Assembly (NCBI RefSeq): GCF_016597815.1
Contig: NZ_VCHA01000003.1
Span: forward strand, 186,001 to 250,000
Direction: 5' to 3'
DNA: 64,000 nucleotides
From: Marinobacter sp. DY40_1A1
Lineage (GTDB): Bacteria; Pseudomonadota; Gammaproteobacteria; Pseudomonadales; Oleiphilaceae
In this document: positions 19,135 to 28,300 of the stretch, in pieces
Layout of the letters: each line of letters begins with the position of its first letter
Position numbering within the stretch: the first letter of the stretch is position 1
The notes under the pieces: model-generated
The model's input: the letters and a program-made list of their open reading frames with translations, nothing else
Databases searched by the model: none
Told to the model about the DNA's origin: nothing
Translations under genes and position numbers: made by a program

Positions 19135-20276
19135 GCGCTATCCTCCAAAGACCAGGGTTTGCCGTGCGTTTCCCACTGTGAATCTGGAACTATGACAATC
19201 TTGCCGAGATAATTGCTGCCACGGCTCATAAAGTAACGCTCCGCCTGGTGCAGTTCCGAAAGCCGGAAAGCGCCGTGGAGAACGGGCTTGAGCTGGCCTC
19301 CCCGAATCCACTCGATCAACTGCTCTGCTTCCTCTCGGGTGCCGTGAGAAACCCCAAAGATCTGCACCTGATACAGGTAAATACGCGTCCAAAGGATTTC
19401 ACTGACATTTCCGCCACTGGCACCGGCAATACTCAGGCGAGGATAGGTTTCGCGGGCGTTCATATCGAAGATCATGGCGTCGATGAAGCGGTCGGTCATG
19501 TCGCCCCCCACCAGATCCATAACCGCATCAAGGGGTTTGCCACCGGTTCGGGCCTTTACCCGCTCCACAAAGCTGTCCATATCGGAGCGGTCGAGTACGG
19601 ATTCTGCACCCAGCTCCAGGAGAGCCGCAGCTTTATCTGGCGTGCTCAGCGCATAGGGTACGGCTCCCATGATCCGGCACAGTTGTATCAGCGCGGTGCC
19701 AACACCGCCACTTGCACCGGTGACGAGAACTCGCTCTCCAGCTGCCACATGAGCAGAGGTGAGCATATGCATGGCAGTCTGATATGAGCACATCCCCATT
19801 GCCGCGAGCTGTGCATCCGCCAGATCTTTATTCGGTATATAGTGGAACTGGCTTGAAGGAACAGCGACGTACTCTGCGTACCCGCCATCTGCACCATGGC
19901 CGTAATAGTCAGGGGTAAGATTTATGTCTGGGCGGCTATTTGCGTAGATATTGAAATCCAACAAACCTCGCTCACCAATGCGGCCGGGATCAACACCCTC
20001 GCCTACGGCCACAACATGGCCAGCAATATCAGCACCCTGAATACGGGGGAAAATTAACGTGGGCTTACCACCCATCTGAAACGAGGTGGTTTCTCCCTTT
20101 TTGGTGGGATACAGCCCTTCCCGGGCTTTTCGGTCGGTGTTGTTTTTGGCAGTCGCTGTTACCTGAACCAGCACCTCTCCCCGAGCGGGAGAAGGCGTGG
20201 GCACGTTTTTATATTCAAGCTTCTCGATATCGCCATGACCGGTAAGAACCATGGCTTTCATGGTATTCGGGATCAT
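19131..20276 (-). CDS. Medium-chain dehydrogenase/reductase, quinone-oxidoreductase type
   Basis: This 381-aa MDR enzyme has an N-terminal GroES-like fold (MKAMVLTGHGDIEKLEYKNV, IQGADIAGHVVAVGEGVDPG) and a nucleotide-binding domain with VLVTGASGGVGTALIQLCRI. The cysteine and histidine ligands of zinc-dependent alcohol dehydrogenases are not evident, which favours a zinc-free NADPH quinone/enone reductase type. It is translationally coupled to the proline-racemase-family gene, suggesting it acts on the same substrate or product. The substrate is unknown. Confidence 0.85.
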   Translation of the reverse strand: MIPNTMKAMVLTGHGDIEKLEYKNVPTPSPARGEVLVQVTATAKNNTDRKAREGLYPTKKGETTSFQMGGKPTLIFPRIQGADIAGHVVAVGEGVDPGRIGERGLLDFNIYANSRPDINLTPDYYGHGADGGYAEYVAVPSSQFHYIPNKDLADAQLAAMGMCSYQTAMHMLTSAHVAAGERVLVTGASGGVGTALIQLCRIMGAVPYALSTPDKAAALLELGAESVLDRSDMDSFVERVKARTGGKPLDAVMDLVGGDMTDRFIDAMIFDMNARETYPRLSIAGASGGNVSEILWTRIYLYQVQIFGVSHGTREEAEQLIEWIRGGQLKPVLHGAFRLSELHQAERYFMSRGSNYLGKIVIVPDSQWETHGKPWSLEDSA

Positions 20277-20366
20277 AAGTGAATGATCGTCCCTGCCTGA
20301 GGAATGTAAGGTCTCTCTTCAGGATAGGAGACATTCATTCATGTGTCAGGGAGAGACGAGAGCGCC

Positions 20367-20381
20367 CACCAGAATCTGGTG
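20367..20381 (-). promoter_or_regulatory. Palindrome CACCAGA-A-TCTGGTG upstream of the dehydrogenase gene
   Basis: A 15-bp dyad with 7-bp arms around one central base lies about 90 bp upstream of the 20276 start codon and 5 bp after the stop of the preceding gene. It looks like an operator half-site pair rather than a terminator, as no T-run follows. The binding protein is unknown. Confidence 0.4.
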
Positions 20382-20386
20382 CCACA

Positions 20387-21499
20387 CTAACGGGCAATCA
20401 CCTTATAGATAGGCCGCAACTTGGGAATCTGCTTCAGAACCACCTGAATTACGGTCATCAGTGGCACTGCAAGCAATACGCCTACAGGCCCCCAGAGCCA
20501 GCCCCAGAAGAAGATCGAAACAAAAATAATAACGGGGTTAATCGCCATGCGAAAACCGTGTATCCACGGCTCGATGAAGAAACCTACCATGGTGGTCAGG
20601 GCAAGATAACCTAAGGGTGCAATCGCCATCATCCACAAAGTATCCAGGCTCACCGCGGAAACAACTGCCAGCAGCAGGATGGTTAGAATAACACCCAGAT
20701 AAGGAATAAAACGCGCAAGGCCTGCCACCAGCCCCCACACTGCCGGGTCTGGCAGGCCAACAGCCCAGGCCATAAGACCCGTCGCCACGCCGACCGATGT
20801 ATTGCTTATGCCTAATACCGCCAGGTACTGGGCAATCTGATGCTGGGAGTCCCTGCTAATGCGCAGCACGGTTCTGCGGTGATGTCTCGGCAACTGGCGC
20901 ACGAAATTAAGTACCAACCTGTCACCGCTAACCAACAAGAAGTATGTAAGTGCCATGGCAAGCGCAAGCCCCGCAATGCCATCACGGGCTTTATTCATAA
21001 GCTGGGCGCGCCAGGAGTCGGTTTGCAGAACGACCGTTGTTGGTTCTGCCGTTGTTTTTTTACCGCCACTGTCCGAGAGCTCGTTTACGGAGTCCTCCAC
21101 CTTCTGTGCCGACTCAGTGACCTTGCTGATCTGTCGCTTGAGTTCACTTTCACCCACCAGCAAACGGGAAATACCCTCGGGAGCTTTACCCGCCCATTCC
21201 AACGCCGGCGTGGCGACGGCCATAGTAACGCCAGCAATGCCTGCAAGCACCAGCAACACCAGAATCAGCGAACTGACCACCCGAGGAATACGCAGCCCTG
21301 AACACATGCGAGTGGCCAGTGGAGACAACAGCAAACTCGTTAGAAGTGCCAAAACAATCGGCAGTATTATTTGGTGAGCGAGGTACAGGGTATAAAGCAC
21401 ACCCAGGATAAACAGCCCGTAGATAGGTGTGGAAAGATCAGCCAAGGTCTTTTCAGGTTTTGTGCTGCCCTGCTCAGCCGTTTTCTTTTCGTTTTCCAT
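20387..21499 (-). CDS. AI-2E family transporter (PerM/YdiK-like)
   Basis: This 370-aa integral membrane protein has the family plan: two hydrophobic helices at the N-terminus (YGLFILGVLYTLYLAHQIIL), a central soluble stretch rich in charged residues, then five or six helices with the typical FIPYLGVILTILLLAVVSA and FVSIFFWGWLWGPVGVLLAV blocks. Members are putative exporters or ion antiporters; the autoinducer-2 function holds only for some. It lies 56 bp after the DUF4124 gene on the same strand. Confidence 0.9.
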   Translation of the reverse strand: MENEKKTAEQGSTKPEKTLADLSTPIYGLFILGVLYTLYLAHQIILPIVLALLTSLLLSPLATRMCSGLRIPRVVSSLILVLLVLAGIAGVTMAVATPALEWAGKAPEGISRLLVGESELKRQISKVTESAQKVEDSVNELSDSGGKKTTAEPTTVVLQTDSWRAQLMNKARDGIAGLALAMALTYFLLVSGDRLVLNFVRQLPRHHRRTVLRISRDSQHQIAQYLAVLGISNTSVGVATGLMAWAVGLPDPAVWGLVAGLARFIPYLGVILTILLLAVVSAVSLDTLWMMAIAPLGYLALTTMVGFFIEPWIHGFRMAINPVIIFVSIFFWGWLWGPVGVLLAVPLMTVIQVVLKQIPKLRPIYKVIAR

Positions 21500-21555
21500 A
21501 AGATATCCGTATACCTGTCAGTCAGAAGTCACAATAAGGCTGCGGCCAGGCAGAT

Positions 21556-21999
21556 TCAAATATTACATTCTCTGTGCACGCGGGCTCGAAACTCCTCACG
21601 AATGCGCTCGTTTTCTTCATCGTTTACGAAGACCCGCTCGCCATTTTTATTCAGCTGGTAAATCCCGGAAACATTATTCAGGTGCTTCAGCCGTGCCTCC
21701 ATGCGCTCACAATGAACTCGAAGCTTCTCAGCTTTTGCCTCCTGTTGAGCTTCAGCTTCTTTCCGGGCCGCTCGCTCCTTCTCACTTTGCCGAAGGAACT
21801 CATCTACCCGCTGCTTACGCTCACGAGCTGTTGCATCAATAGATGGCTGGGCCTTTTCCAGGCGCACTTCTTTGGTGACTGCATTAGCAGGTGGCCGATC
21901 ACCGAAGTGAGTCTGACCATTCTCATCAACCCAGCGGTAGGCGCCCGCTTGGGCGATTGACGTTGCTAACAGTATAAGTGTGGCTATGAGTCCCTTCAT
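21556..21999 (-). CDS. DUF4124 domain periplasmic protein
   Basis: This 147-aa protein has a signal peptide (MKGLIATLILLATSIAQA) and the DUF4124 hallmark YRWVDENGQTHFGDRPP, followed by a long charged, probably coiled-coil region (KERAARKEAEAQQEAKAEK). ATG 21999 is preferred because GGGAGAG lies about 8 bp upstream and the signal peptide starts there. DUF4124 proteins are common small secreted proteins of gammaproteobacteria with no established function. Confidence 0.85.
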   Translation of the reverse strand: MKGLIATLILLATSIAQAGAYRWVDENGQTHFGDRPPANAVTKEVRLEKAQPSIDATARERKQRVDEFLRQSEKERAARKEAEAQQEAKAEKLRVHCERMEARLKHLNNVSGIYQLNKNGERVFVNDEENERIREEFRARVHRECNI

Positions 22000-22089
22000 G
22001 AATTTTGCTCTCCCTGCGGATGATACGTACACATGTTAACACTGGTTTTGAGAACTTACTTGGCTGCTAAAAGCGAATCCGGATAATGC

Positions 22090-22117
22090 TTGAGTAAAGG
22101 CGCATGACGTGTATATT
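22090..22117 (+). promoter_or_regulatory. Predicted sigma-70 promoter of the DAO-type oxidoreductase
   Basis: TTGAGT (22090-22095), a 16-bp spacer and TATATT (22112-22117) lie 24 bp before the start codon, with GGAG as ribosome-binding site. This places transcription start about 15 bp upstream of the ATG. Confidence 0.5.
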
Positions 22118-22140
22118 TTCAGGCAAAAAACGGAGTCTGT

Positions 22141-23553
22141 ATGACAACCAGCGCCCTGGACGACATGGCCAAAAATTATTCATTTTGGCAGCACAAATAC
22201 GGGGCCTATCACCCGAATGATCCTTTACCTGCAGGCAGCTATGCCACCGACGTTCTCATAGTCGGGGCCGGCTACACTGGTTTAACCGCTGCCAGAGAGG
22301 TGAAACGCGATCAGCCCGAGCTAAACGTTATGGTGCTGGATGCGAATGAAGTCGGCTTTGGCGCTTCGGGTCGAAATGGCGGCTTTAGCATGTCCTTATT
22401 CGGGATGGAGCCGGAGACTACCGTTTTTAGGTGGGGCAAGAAGAAGGCGCGAGAAGCTCAGGAATACATGCAGAAAGCGGTAGCCTACGTTCACGAACTG
22501 ATCGACAACGAAGGCCTGGATTCCGATTATGAACATACCGGCATGTGGCGAGTTGCCTACACCGAGCGGCAGGAGAAACGGCTGAAAAGCACCTATCGTC
22601 TGCTATGTGATCTGGCAAAGGACGGAAGTTACTTTTTTTATCAGCAGGATGAGGTGAAAGAGAAGCTGAATGCGCCTCATATTCGCGCCGCGATTTACGA
22701 ACCAGAAACCGGAATTCTCGACCCGTGCAAACACGTTCGAGCATTAAAGACTTTGGCCGAAGAGGCTGGAGCAAAGATCTATGAAAATTCGGCGGTAGCC
22801 GATATTCGCAGATCAGATGACGGCATAGTGGTCAAAACGTCGAATGCGACAATTCATGCGAAGAAGCTGGTTCTGGCGACAAATGCATGGACCCACACAC
22901 TGCCTGGGCCTCGCAAGCTACGAAGCCGGCAGCGGGCAGTTTGGACTTACCAGATTGTATCTGAGCCCCTAACAAAAGATGAATGGGAAACATTGGGCTG
23001 GCGCGACCGCATGTCGATCGAAGACAATCGCCAGCTGGTTCATTATTTACGAATCACCAAATGTGGTCGCATCACGATGGGCGGTGGAAGTATTGGCTTT
23101 GAATATGGAGATGCCATGGTTAAATGGCATGATCCCGGCGTCTGGCAAGATTTGGAAGCGCACTTTCGCTGGCTGTTCCCATCGCTTAAAAATAAAAAAA
23201 TCTATTACAAATGGGGCGGTGCGGTGTCGGCCAATTTCGACATGGTTCCTGAAATAGGATTTATCGGGGATCATAATATTATCTATTCAACTGGCTGTAT
23301 CGGACACGGCGTATCGCTTACACAGTTGAACGGCCGGCTGATTGCAGACCTCATTTCCGGAGTGGACAGCGAACTAAGCCGGTTCTGGATCGTTAACAGG
23401 AAGGCCATTTCGGTGCCTCCTGGCAACCTGCTTCCTTTTATTGGTGTCAAAGCAATTACCAGCGCTCTCAAAGGCATTGACCGATTCGAGGAGCGGGAGC
23501 TTCGAAGCAAACGGATTCAAACGAGCAATAACTCATCCCAACAAACTCAGTGA
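22141..23553 (+). CDS. FAD-dependent oxidoreductase of the DAO family (PuuB-like)
   Basis: This 470-aa flavoprotein has the dinucleotide-binding motif VLIVGAGYTGLTAAREVKRD at about residues 40-59, then VLDANEVGFGASGRNGGFSM, as in gamma-glutamylputrescine oxidase, sarcosine oxidase and related D-amino-acid-oxidase-fold enzymes. The C-terminal STGCIGHGVSLTQLNGRLIADL is the second FAD-contact region. Members deaminate secondary or primary amines. The polyamine transporter 9 kb away makes a polyamine-derived substrate conceivable, but there is no direct linkage. It is followed after 30 bp by the rhomboid gene. Confidence 0.87.
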   Translation: MTTSALDDMAKNYSFWQHKYGAYHPNDPLPAGSYATDVLIVGAGYTGLTAAREVKRDQPELNVMVLDANEVGFGASGRNGGFSMSLFGMEPETTVFRWGKKKAREAQEYMQKAVAYVHELIDNEGLDSDYEHTGMWRVAYTERQEKRLKSTYRLLCDLAKDGSYFFYQQDEVKEKLNAPHIRAAIYEPETGILDPCKHVRALKTLAEEAGAKIYENSAVADIRRSDDGIVVKTSNATIHAKKLVLATNAWTHTLPGPRKLRSRQRAVWTYQIVSEPLTKDEWETLGWRDRMSIEDNRQLVHYLRITKCGRITMGGGSIGFEYGDAMVKWHDPGVWQDLEAHFRWLFPSLKNKKIYYKWGGAVSANFDMVPEIGFIGDHNIIYSTGCIGHGVSLTQLNGRLIADLISGVDSELSRFWIVNRKAISVPPGNLLPFIGVKAITSALKGIDRFEERELRSKRIQTSNNSSQQTQ

Positions 23554-23583
23554 CACACACTGTTGAATCAGGAAAAGGATTTC

Positions 23584-24678
23584 ATGCCCAAGGCACGGAC
23601 TAAATACTGCCCCTCATGTAACACTCAGGGCCTGAGGCCCACCAGCAATCCGAACATACTAGGCTGTAAACAATGCCAAGGATTGTGGTTTGAAGATGGC
23701 TCGCTAAACCAGGCCATTGCTCAAGAACACGATTGCATAGACCAGTACGATCACGAGCTTCACCTGGGCCCTGCGCTGCGTGTCAGCGAACGCCTGTGTA
23801 TCAGTTGCCGCGTCTCCATGACCCACTATCAGCTGTTGGTGCACTACACCACCGAGATCGACTGCTGCCCGGCTTGCGATGGTGTTTGGCTCGACAAGCA
23901 TGAAATAGATCAGGTAATGCATTCACCCAAACTGAAGCAGGCGCTTACGGAGCTGAACCAAAAAGTGTCCTGGAAATCCTGGTTGTTCCAATTCCTGACT
24001 GCCATGCCAGCGGAGTACAACGTAGCGCCGCAGCGCACGCCCTGGGTCACCCGCACACTGGTTGTCCTGTGCAGTCTGATTTTTGGTGTTGGTGTGTTGT
24101 CGCCGGAGGCCGGTGAATGGATATTCATGAATCTGGCCCTGAACTCGGACACCCAAAACCCCGCACACTTTGTACTGCAGCTACTGACCTATCAGTTTGT
24201 GCACGGCGGGTTGATGCACCTGGTTGGCAACATGTATTTCCTTTGGATTATTGGCGACAACCTTGAAGACGCGCTGGGACACGGCGCGTTTCTGGCTATC
24301 TACCTGTTTGCCGGCATGATGGCAGCCTTGGCAGAACTGCTACTGTTCAATACCAGCCAAGGTCCTCTGCTATTGGTTGGCGCCAGTGGTGCTATTGCAG
24401 CCCTGTTCGGCCTCTATCTGGTGTGGTTCCGCCATGCCAGCCTGACCTTCATGATTGTTATTTACCAAAAGAAGCTTGCACCCCATTGGTACTTCCTGAT
24501 CTGGAGCCTGATTAACATTGCAGGCATGATCTCCGGCCAAGGCGGTGTGGCTTGGGTCGCACATTTGGGCGGATTTGCCTTGGGATTGCTGCTGGGCTAC
24601 TTGCTCAAAGATTATGTACTACGAAAGAACCCACTGATAGCGATGCTGAATCAACCAGAGGCTGTGGTGCGTCGGTGA
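23584..24678 (+). CDS. Rhomboid-family intramembrane serine protease with two N-terminal zinc ribbons
   Basis: This 364-aa protein carries two TFIIB-type zinc ribbons in the first 115 residues (CPSCNTQG with CKQCQGLWFEDG, and CISCRVS with CCPACDGVWLDKHEID), then a rhomboid domain. The rhomboid shows HGGLMHLVGNMYFLW, the catalytic serine in GASGAIAALFG (about Ser269) and the catalytic histidine in VAHLGGFALGLLLG (about His327). ATG 23584 is preceded by AAAGGA at a good distance. It should cleave membrane-protein segments in the inner membrane; the cytosolic ribbons probably select or regulate substrates. Natural substrates are unknown. Confidence 0.9.
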   Translation: MPKARTKYCPSCNTQGLRPTSNPNILGCKQCQGLWFEDGSLNQAIAQEHDCIDQYDHELHLGPALRVSERLCISCRVSMTHYQLLVHYTTEIDCCPACDGVWLDKHEIDQVMHSPKLKQALTELNQKVSWKSWLFQFLTAMPAEYNVAPQRTPWVTRTLVVLCSLIFGVGVLSPEAGEWIFMNLALNSDTQNPAHFVLQLLTYQFVHGGLMHLVGNMYFLWIIGDNLEDALGHGAFLAIYLFAGMMAALAELLLFNTSQGPLLLVGASGAIAALFGLYLVWFRHASLTFMIVIYQKKLAPHWYFLIWSLINIAGMISGQGGVAWVAHLGGFALGLLLGYLLKDYVLRKNPLIAMLNQPEAVVRR

Positions 24679-24720
24679 GATGCATGGCTCATTGAGAAAC
24701 AACATTCCAAACAAGGGAAA

Positions 24721-25308
24721 ATGATGACACCTGTACCAAGCCAAGGCTTCAGCCCTCTTGATCCATATAGCCAGTCAGTAAGCTGGAAACTGGTTGTCAT
24801 CGTAATCACAGCTCTGTGCTTATCTGTAGCATCCTACATCGAGATACCCATGGTGCCGGTACCTATCACCGCGCAAACCTATGTACTCCTCACTGCTGCA
24901 GGACTTCTCGGCTGGAAACTTGGTGCCGCCTCAACAATCCTGTGGCTGAGCCTCGGAGCTCTGGGGCTTCCGGTTCTTGCCGGAGGCTCCAGCGGGCTGG
25001 ATTATTTCTCCGGGCCTACTGCTGGCTACCTGTTTGCATTCCCACTGGCCGTTGCCGTGGTTGGTTTGCTTTTTGAGCGTGGCTGGAGCACAAAAAACAT
25101 TGTTCTGGCCTTCCTGGCGATGCTATTGGGTCATACCGTTTGCCTTGGGTTCGGCGGGGCATGGTTGTCATTTACCATCGGGCCAGAAAAAGCATTCCTG
25201 AAAGGTGTTCTGCCGTTCTTACTTGGGGGCGTTATAAAGTCAGCCCTTGCGGTTGGCACGGTTCTCATTGTTGATCGTTTGCTGAGATTCCGAGGCCCTA
25301 ACCTTTAA
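24721..25308 (+). CDS. bioY: Biotin transporter BioY (solitary S component)
   Basis: This 195-aa membrane protein has the BioY pattern: SVASYIEIPMVPVPITAQTYV early, then LGLPVLAGGSSGLDYFSGPTAGYLFAFP, and about six helices. It binds biotin at the inner membrane as the substrate-specific component of an ECF transporter. No bioM/bioN energising genes are adjacent, so it is a solitary BioY, a known arrangement in proteobacteria. ATG 24721 and 24724 are both possible after AAGGG. No BirA-type operator was seen upstream. It could feed biotin to the carboxylase encoded at 1198. Confidence 0.92.
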   Translation: MMTPVPSQGFSPLDPYSQSVSWKLVVIVITALCLSVASYIEIPMVPVPITAQTYVLLTAAGLLGWKLGAASTILWLSLGALGLPVLAGGSSGLDYFSGPTAGYLFAFPLAVAVVGLLFERGWSTKNIVLAFLAMLLGHTVCLGFGGAWLSFTIGPEKAFLKGVLPFLLGGVIKSALAVGTVLIVDRLLRFRGPNL

Positions 25309-25338
25309 GGGCCCCATATAACTCTCAAACATCAACAC

Positions 25339-28300
25339 TCAGTTCCCGGACTCTCGCCCCATTACGGATTCTTGCAACTCACCAATCACCCGCAAAACCC
25401 GGCTCATTTCCCGTTGGGTTTTCAGATCCAGGCCCAGCTTGCCGTCCATGAGTTTTACCAGTGGAACAATGGATTCCTCAAAGATTCGGGCGAAGGCTGT
25501 GAGGGCTTCGCCTACCTGAGGTGGGCTATCCAGATTTACTGTTACTGCCGGGTTCAGTTGCACGGACTGTAAACCTTCGGCCAGACCGGTTTCGAGAGAG
25601 CGCGACAGTTCGCCGAGGGCCTTATTCAGGTCTGGCTCCGAGTCTTTGCGACTCGCCATGCCCGCGACCAACTGTTGCCCCAACTGCTGCATTTGCTCCG
25701 CTATGAGGCCAAGCTGACGCACAACCTTCACACCGGTTTCCTCATCGCCCCCCGCCTGCTGGCGCCGGCGATATTCTTCACAGATAGCCTGCCAGCGGGC
25801 CGCTTCGGCTTCGGTCATGGTGCCGCGCATTTGCTTGAGTTTAAGCAGGTTCTCTTCTGCTCCCTGGGTCAGCAGTTGAGATTCACCCTGGTAATGATCG
25901 TCAATCAGGGCTTCCAGCTCTTTATCACTCATCACCGGCGACAGTTTTTCCGCCAGCTTGTTCATGTTCCGATAGCTGCCCTGCAACTTGAACGTGGGCT
26001 CCGTGCGATAGGCCTCGGCTTGGGCGCTGGAAGCAATGTATGCCTGGTTCACCCGCAGCACGGTTTCCCGCACGCGCATCATTTTCTGCAGTAGGGATAC
26101 GATTTCATCCCGTTCGGCGGCGCTGTAATCGTGCTCGAAGTCTGAATCTGCAACAGTCTTGCCTTCCGCCAGATCCGCAAACCGGTAGAAGTCTGCCATG
26201 CCTCGCGTAGCCAAGGGTGCCAGCACCCGGTTGGCACTGAGGCTGTTTTCGATATAGGACAATTCGAAAGCGTACTCCATACCCGACAACACATCGCCCA
26301 GGTTGTAGATGTCCGCCCGGTTTGCCAGCATGTCTGGCACTTTGAACACTTCGCCGCTTTCCGTGTAGGGGTTACCGGCCATGACTACGCAGAAGCGCTT
26401 GCCCCGCATGTCATAAGTGCTGGTGCGGCCACGCCATACGCCTTCGATACGTCGTGTGCCGTCACACAGGGAGATGAATTTCTGCAGGAACTCCGGGTGC
26501 GTATGCTGGATGTCATCCAGATACAGCATCACGTTATTACCCATTTCCAGAGCCAGGTTGAGCTTGATCAGCTCTGCCTTCGCTGTGGAGTGCGGTGCCT
26601 TCTCCGGATCCAGAGAGGTGACTTCGTGGCCCAGACTTGGGCAGTTGATCTTCATAAAGATCAGACCCAGCCGGTTGGCCACGTATTCCATCAAGGTGGT
26701 TTTACCGTAACCCGGCGGCGAGATCATCATTAACAGGCCGGACTGATCGGTGCGCCGATCTTCGCCAGCGGTACCCATCTGCTTGGCCAGGTTGTCACCA
26801 ATGATCGGCAGGTAGCTTTCGCTGATCAGTTTGTTGCGCACAAACGATGACAGCGGCCGGGGCCGGTATTCTTCAAGGCGCAGTTGATCCCGCCACTTCT
26901 CCAGTACCTTGTGGCGAACGGATTGCAACTGCTCCCAGCCGGGAATGATTTCCTGCCGGTGATAACGCAGGCGCTCCTCGTACTCATCCAGTTGCAGGCT
27001 CAGGGTGCGCTCATTGATATTGCCGTGCTGGCCCAGCAATCCCTCCACCTGAAACGCCAGCTCCACACTGCGTACCGCCGTGGTGATAGCCTCTCCGGCA
27101 TTCAGCACTGCCACCACTTCCGGCAGGTAATGCAACAGATGTTGCCTGTCTGTTTTACCCATCCAGGCTTTCAGCCAGTGGCTGGTGATGCTCCAGCGTG
27201 CAGCCGGCTGGTCGGCAACAACATTCAAGGCGTTCTGGTACTGGGTAAATTGGTTATCCCGTTTCAGGGCTTCGGTAAACCCTTCCGCCAGTTCACCGGC
27301 ATAGCGGGTGACCTCGAAGGTTTCCGATTCTTCGGCCAGTTGCAAAACCAGATACTCGGCGGCTGATTTCAACAAGGTGCGTTCGGCACTGCCTTTTCCG
27401 GTCAAGGTGAGACCATTAGTTTCAACAAACTCTGACAGCTTCGGCCCAACCTCCTGCTCCAGAGCCTGCAGCAACTCACCGGACTGCATCATGCGGCTGA
27501 GTATACCCGCCGACAAACAGCGGGAACGCAATTGCCGGGCATGAACCTGCTGTTGGCCCAGATCCACCCAGAACAGCATGGCCAGTGCCCGGGCATTGGG
27601 GCTGAATCGCAGCAGCCCGGCATTCTGAATGGCGGGCCAGAGGGTGCTGACAATCAGCGCGGCATCGTGATCGTGGATGCCTTTTTCATAGCCTTCGCGG
27701 TAACGGGGCGATGCAAATGTGCGGATATAGCCAGTAAGTTCTGCAATATCGGCGACGTTAACCGGCAAATTCGGTGATTTCCGGAATTCTTCGATCACCA
27801 GAGCCGCCAGATACTCCCCCCGGAAAACCTTGTCGGATTCCGACGGTTGGCTCATGTTCCAGTAGCCCCGCAGGCGATCAAGTTCCGGTTCGTCCAGCCG
27901 TTCGTAATACTGGGTACCGGTCAGGTGCAGCAGTACATGGTCATCCCGCGGGATCAGGGTGAGATCGAGCTCCTGCTGGTTCACGCTGAATTTGTGTTTG
28001 CCCAGGCGGATAATGGCGCCGCCATCTTCAAAGATATCGGCTTTGTCCCGCACACTTCTGAGGGCTGTGTCCTGGGCGGCTTTCAACTGTCCCAGGCAGT
28101 CATCAGCTTCCATGGCCGAGCCCAGATCCCGCAACTCCTTTGCCATGCTGCGCAGGCGCGCCACCATGGCATCGGACGCAAAGAAGGCATGCAGCTCCTC
28201 CACGGTGGTAAAGCGTTCGGTACGGCGGTTGACGTTTTTCAGTATGCGCTCAGCGGCGTCAGTGAGTGTGGTCACCCGGCGCTGCCGTTGGTCCTGAAGC

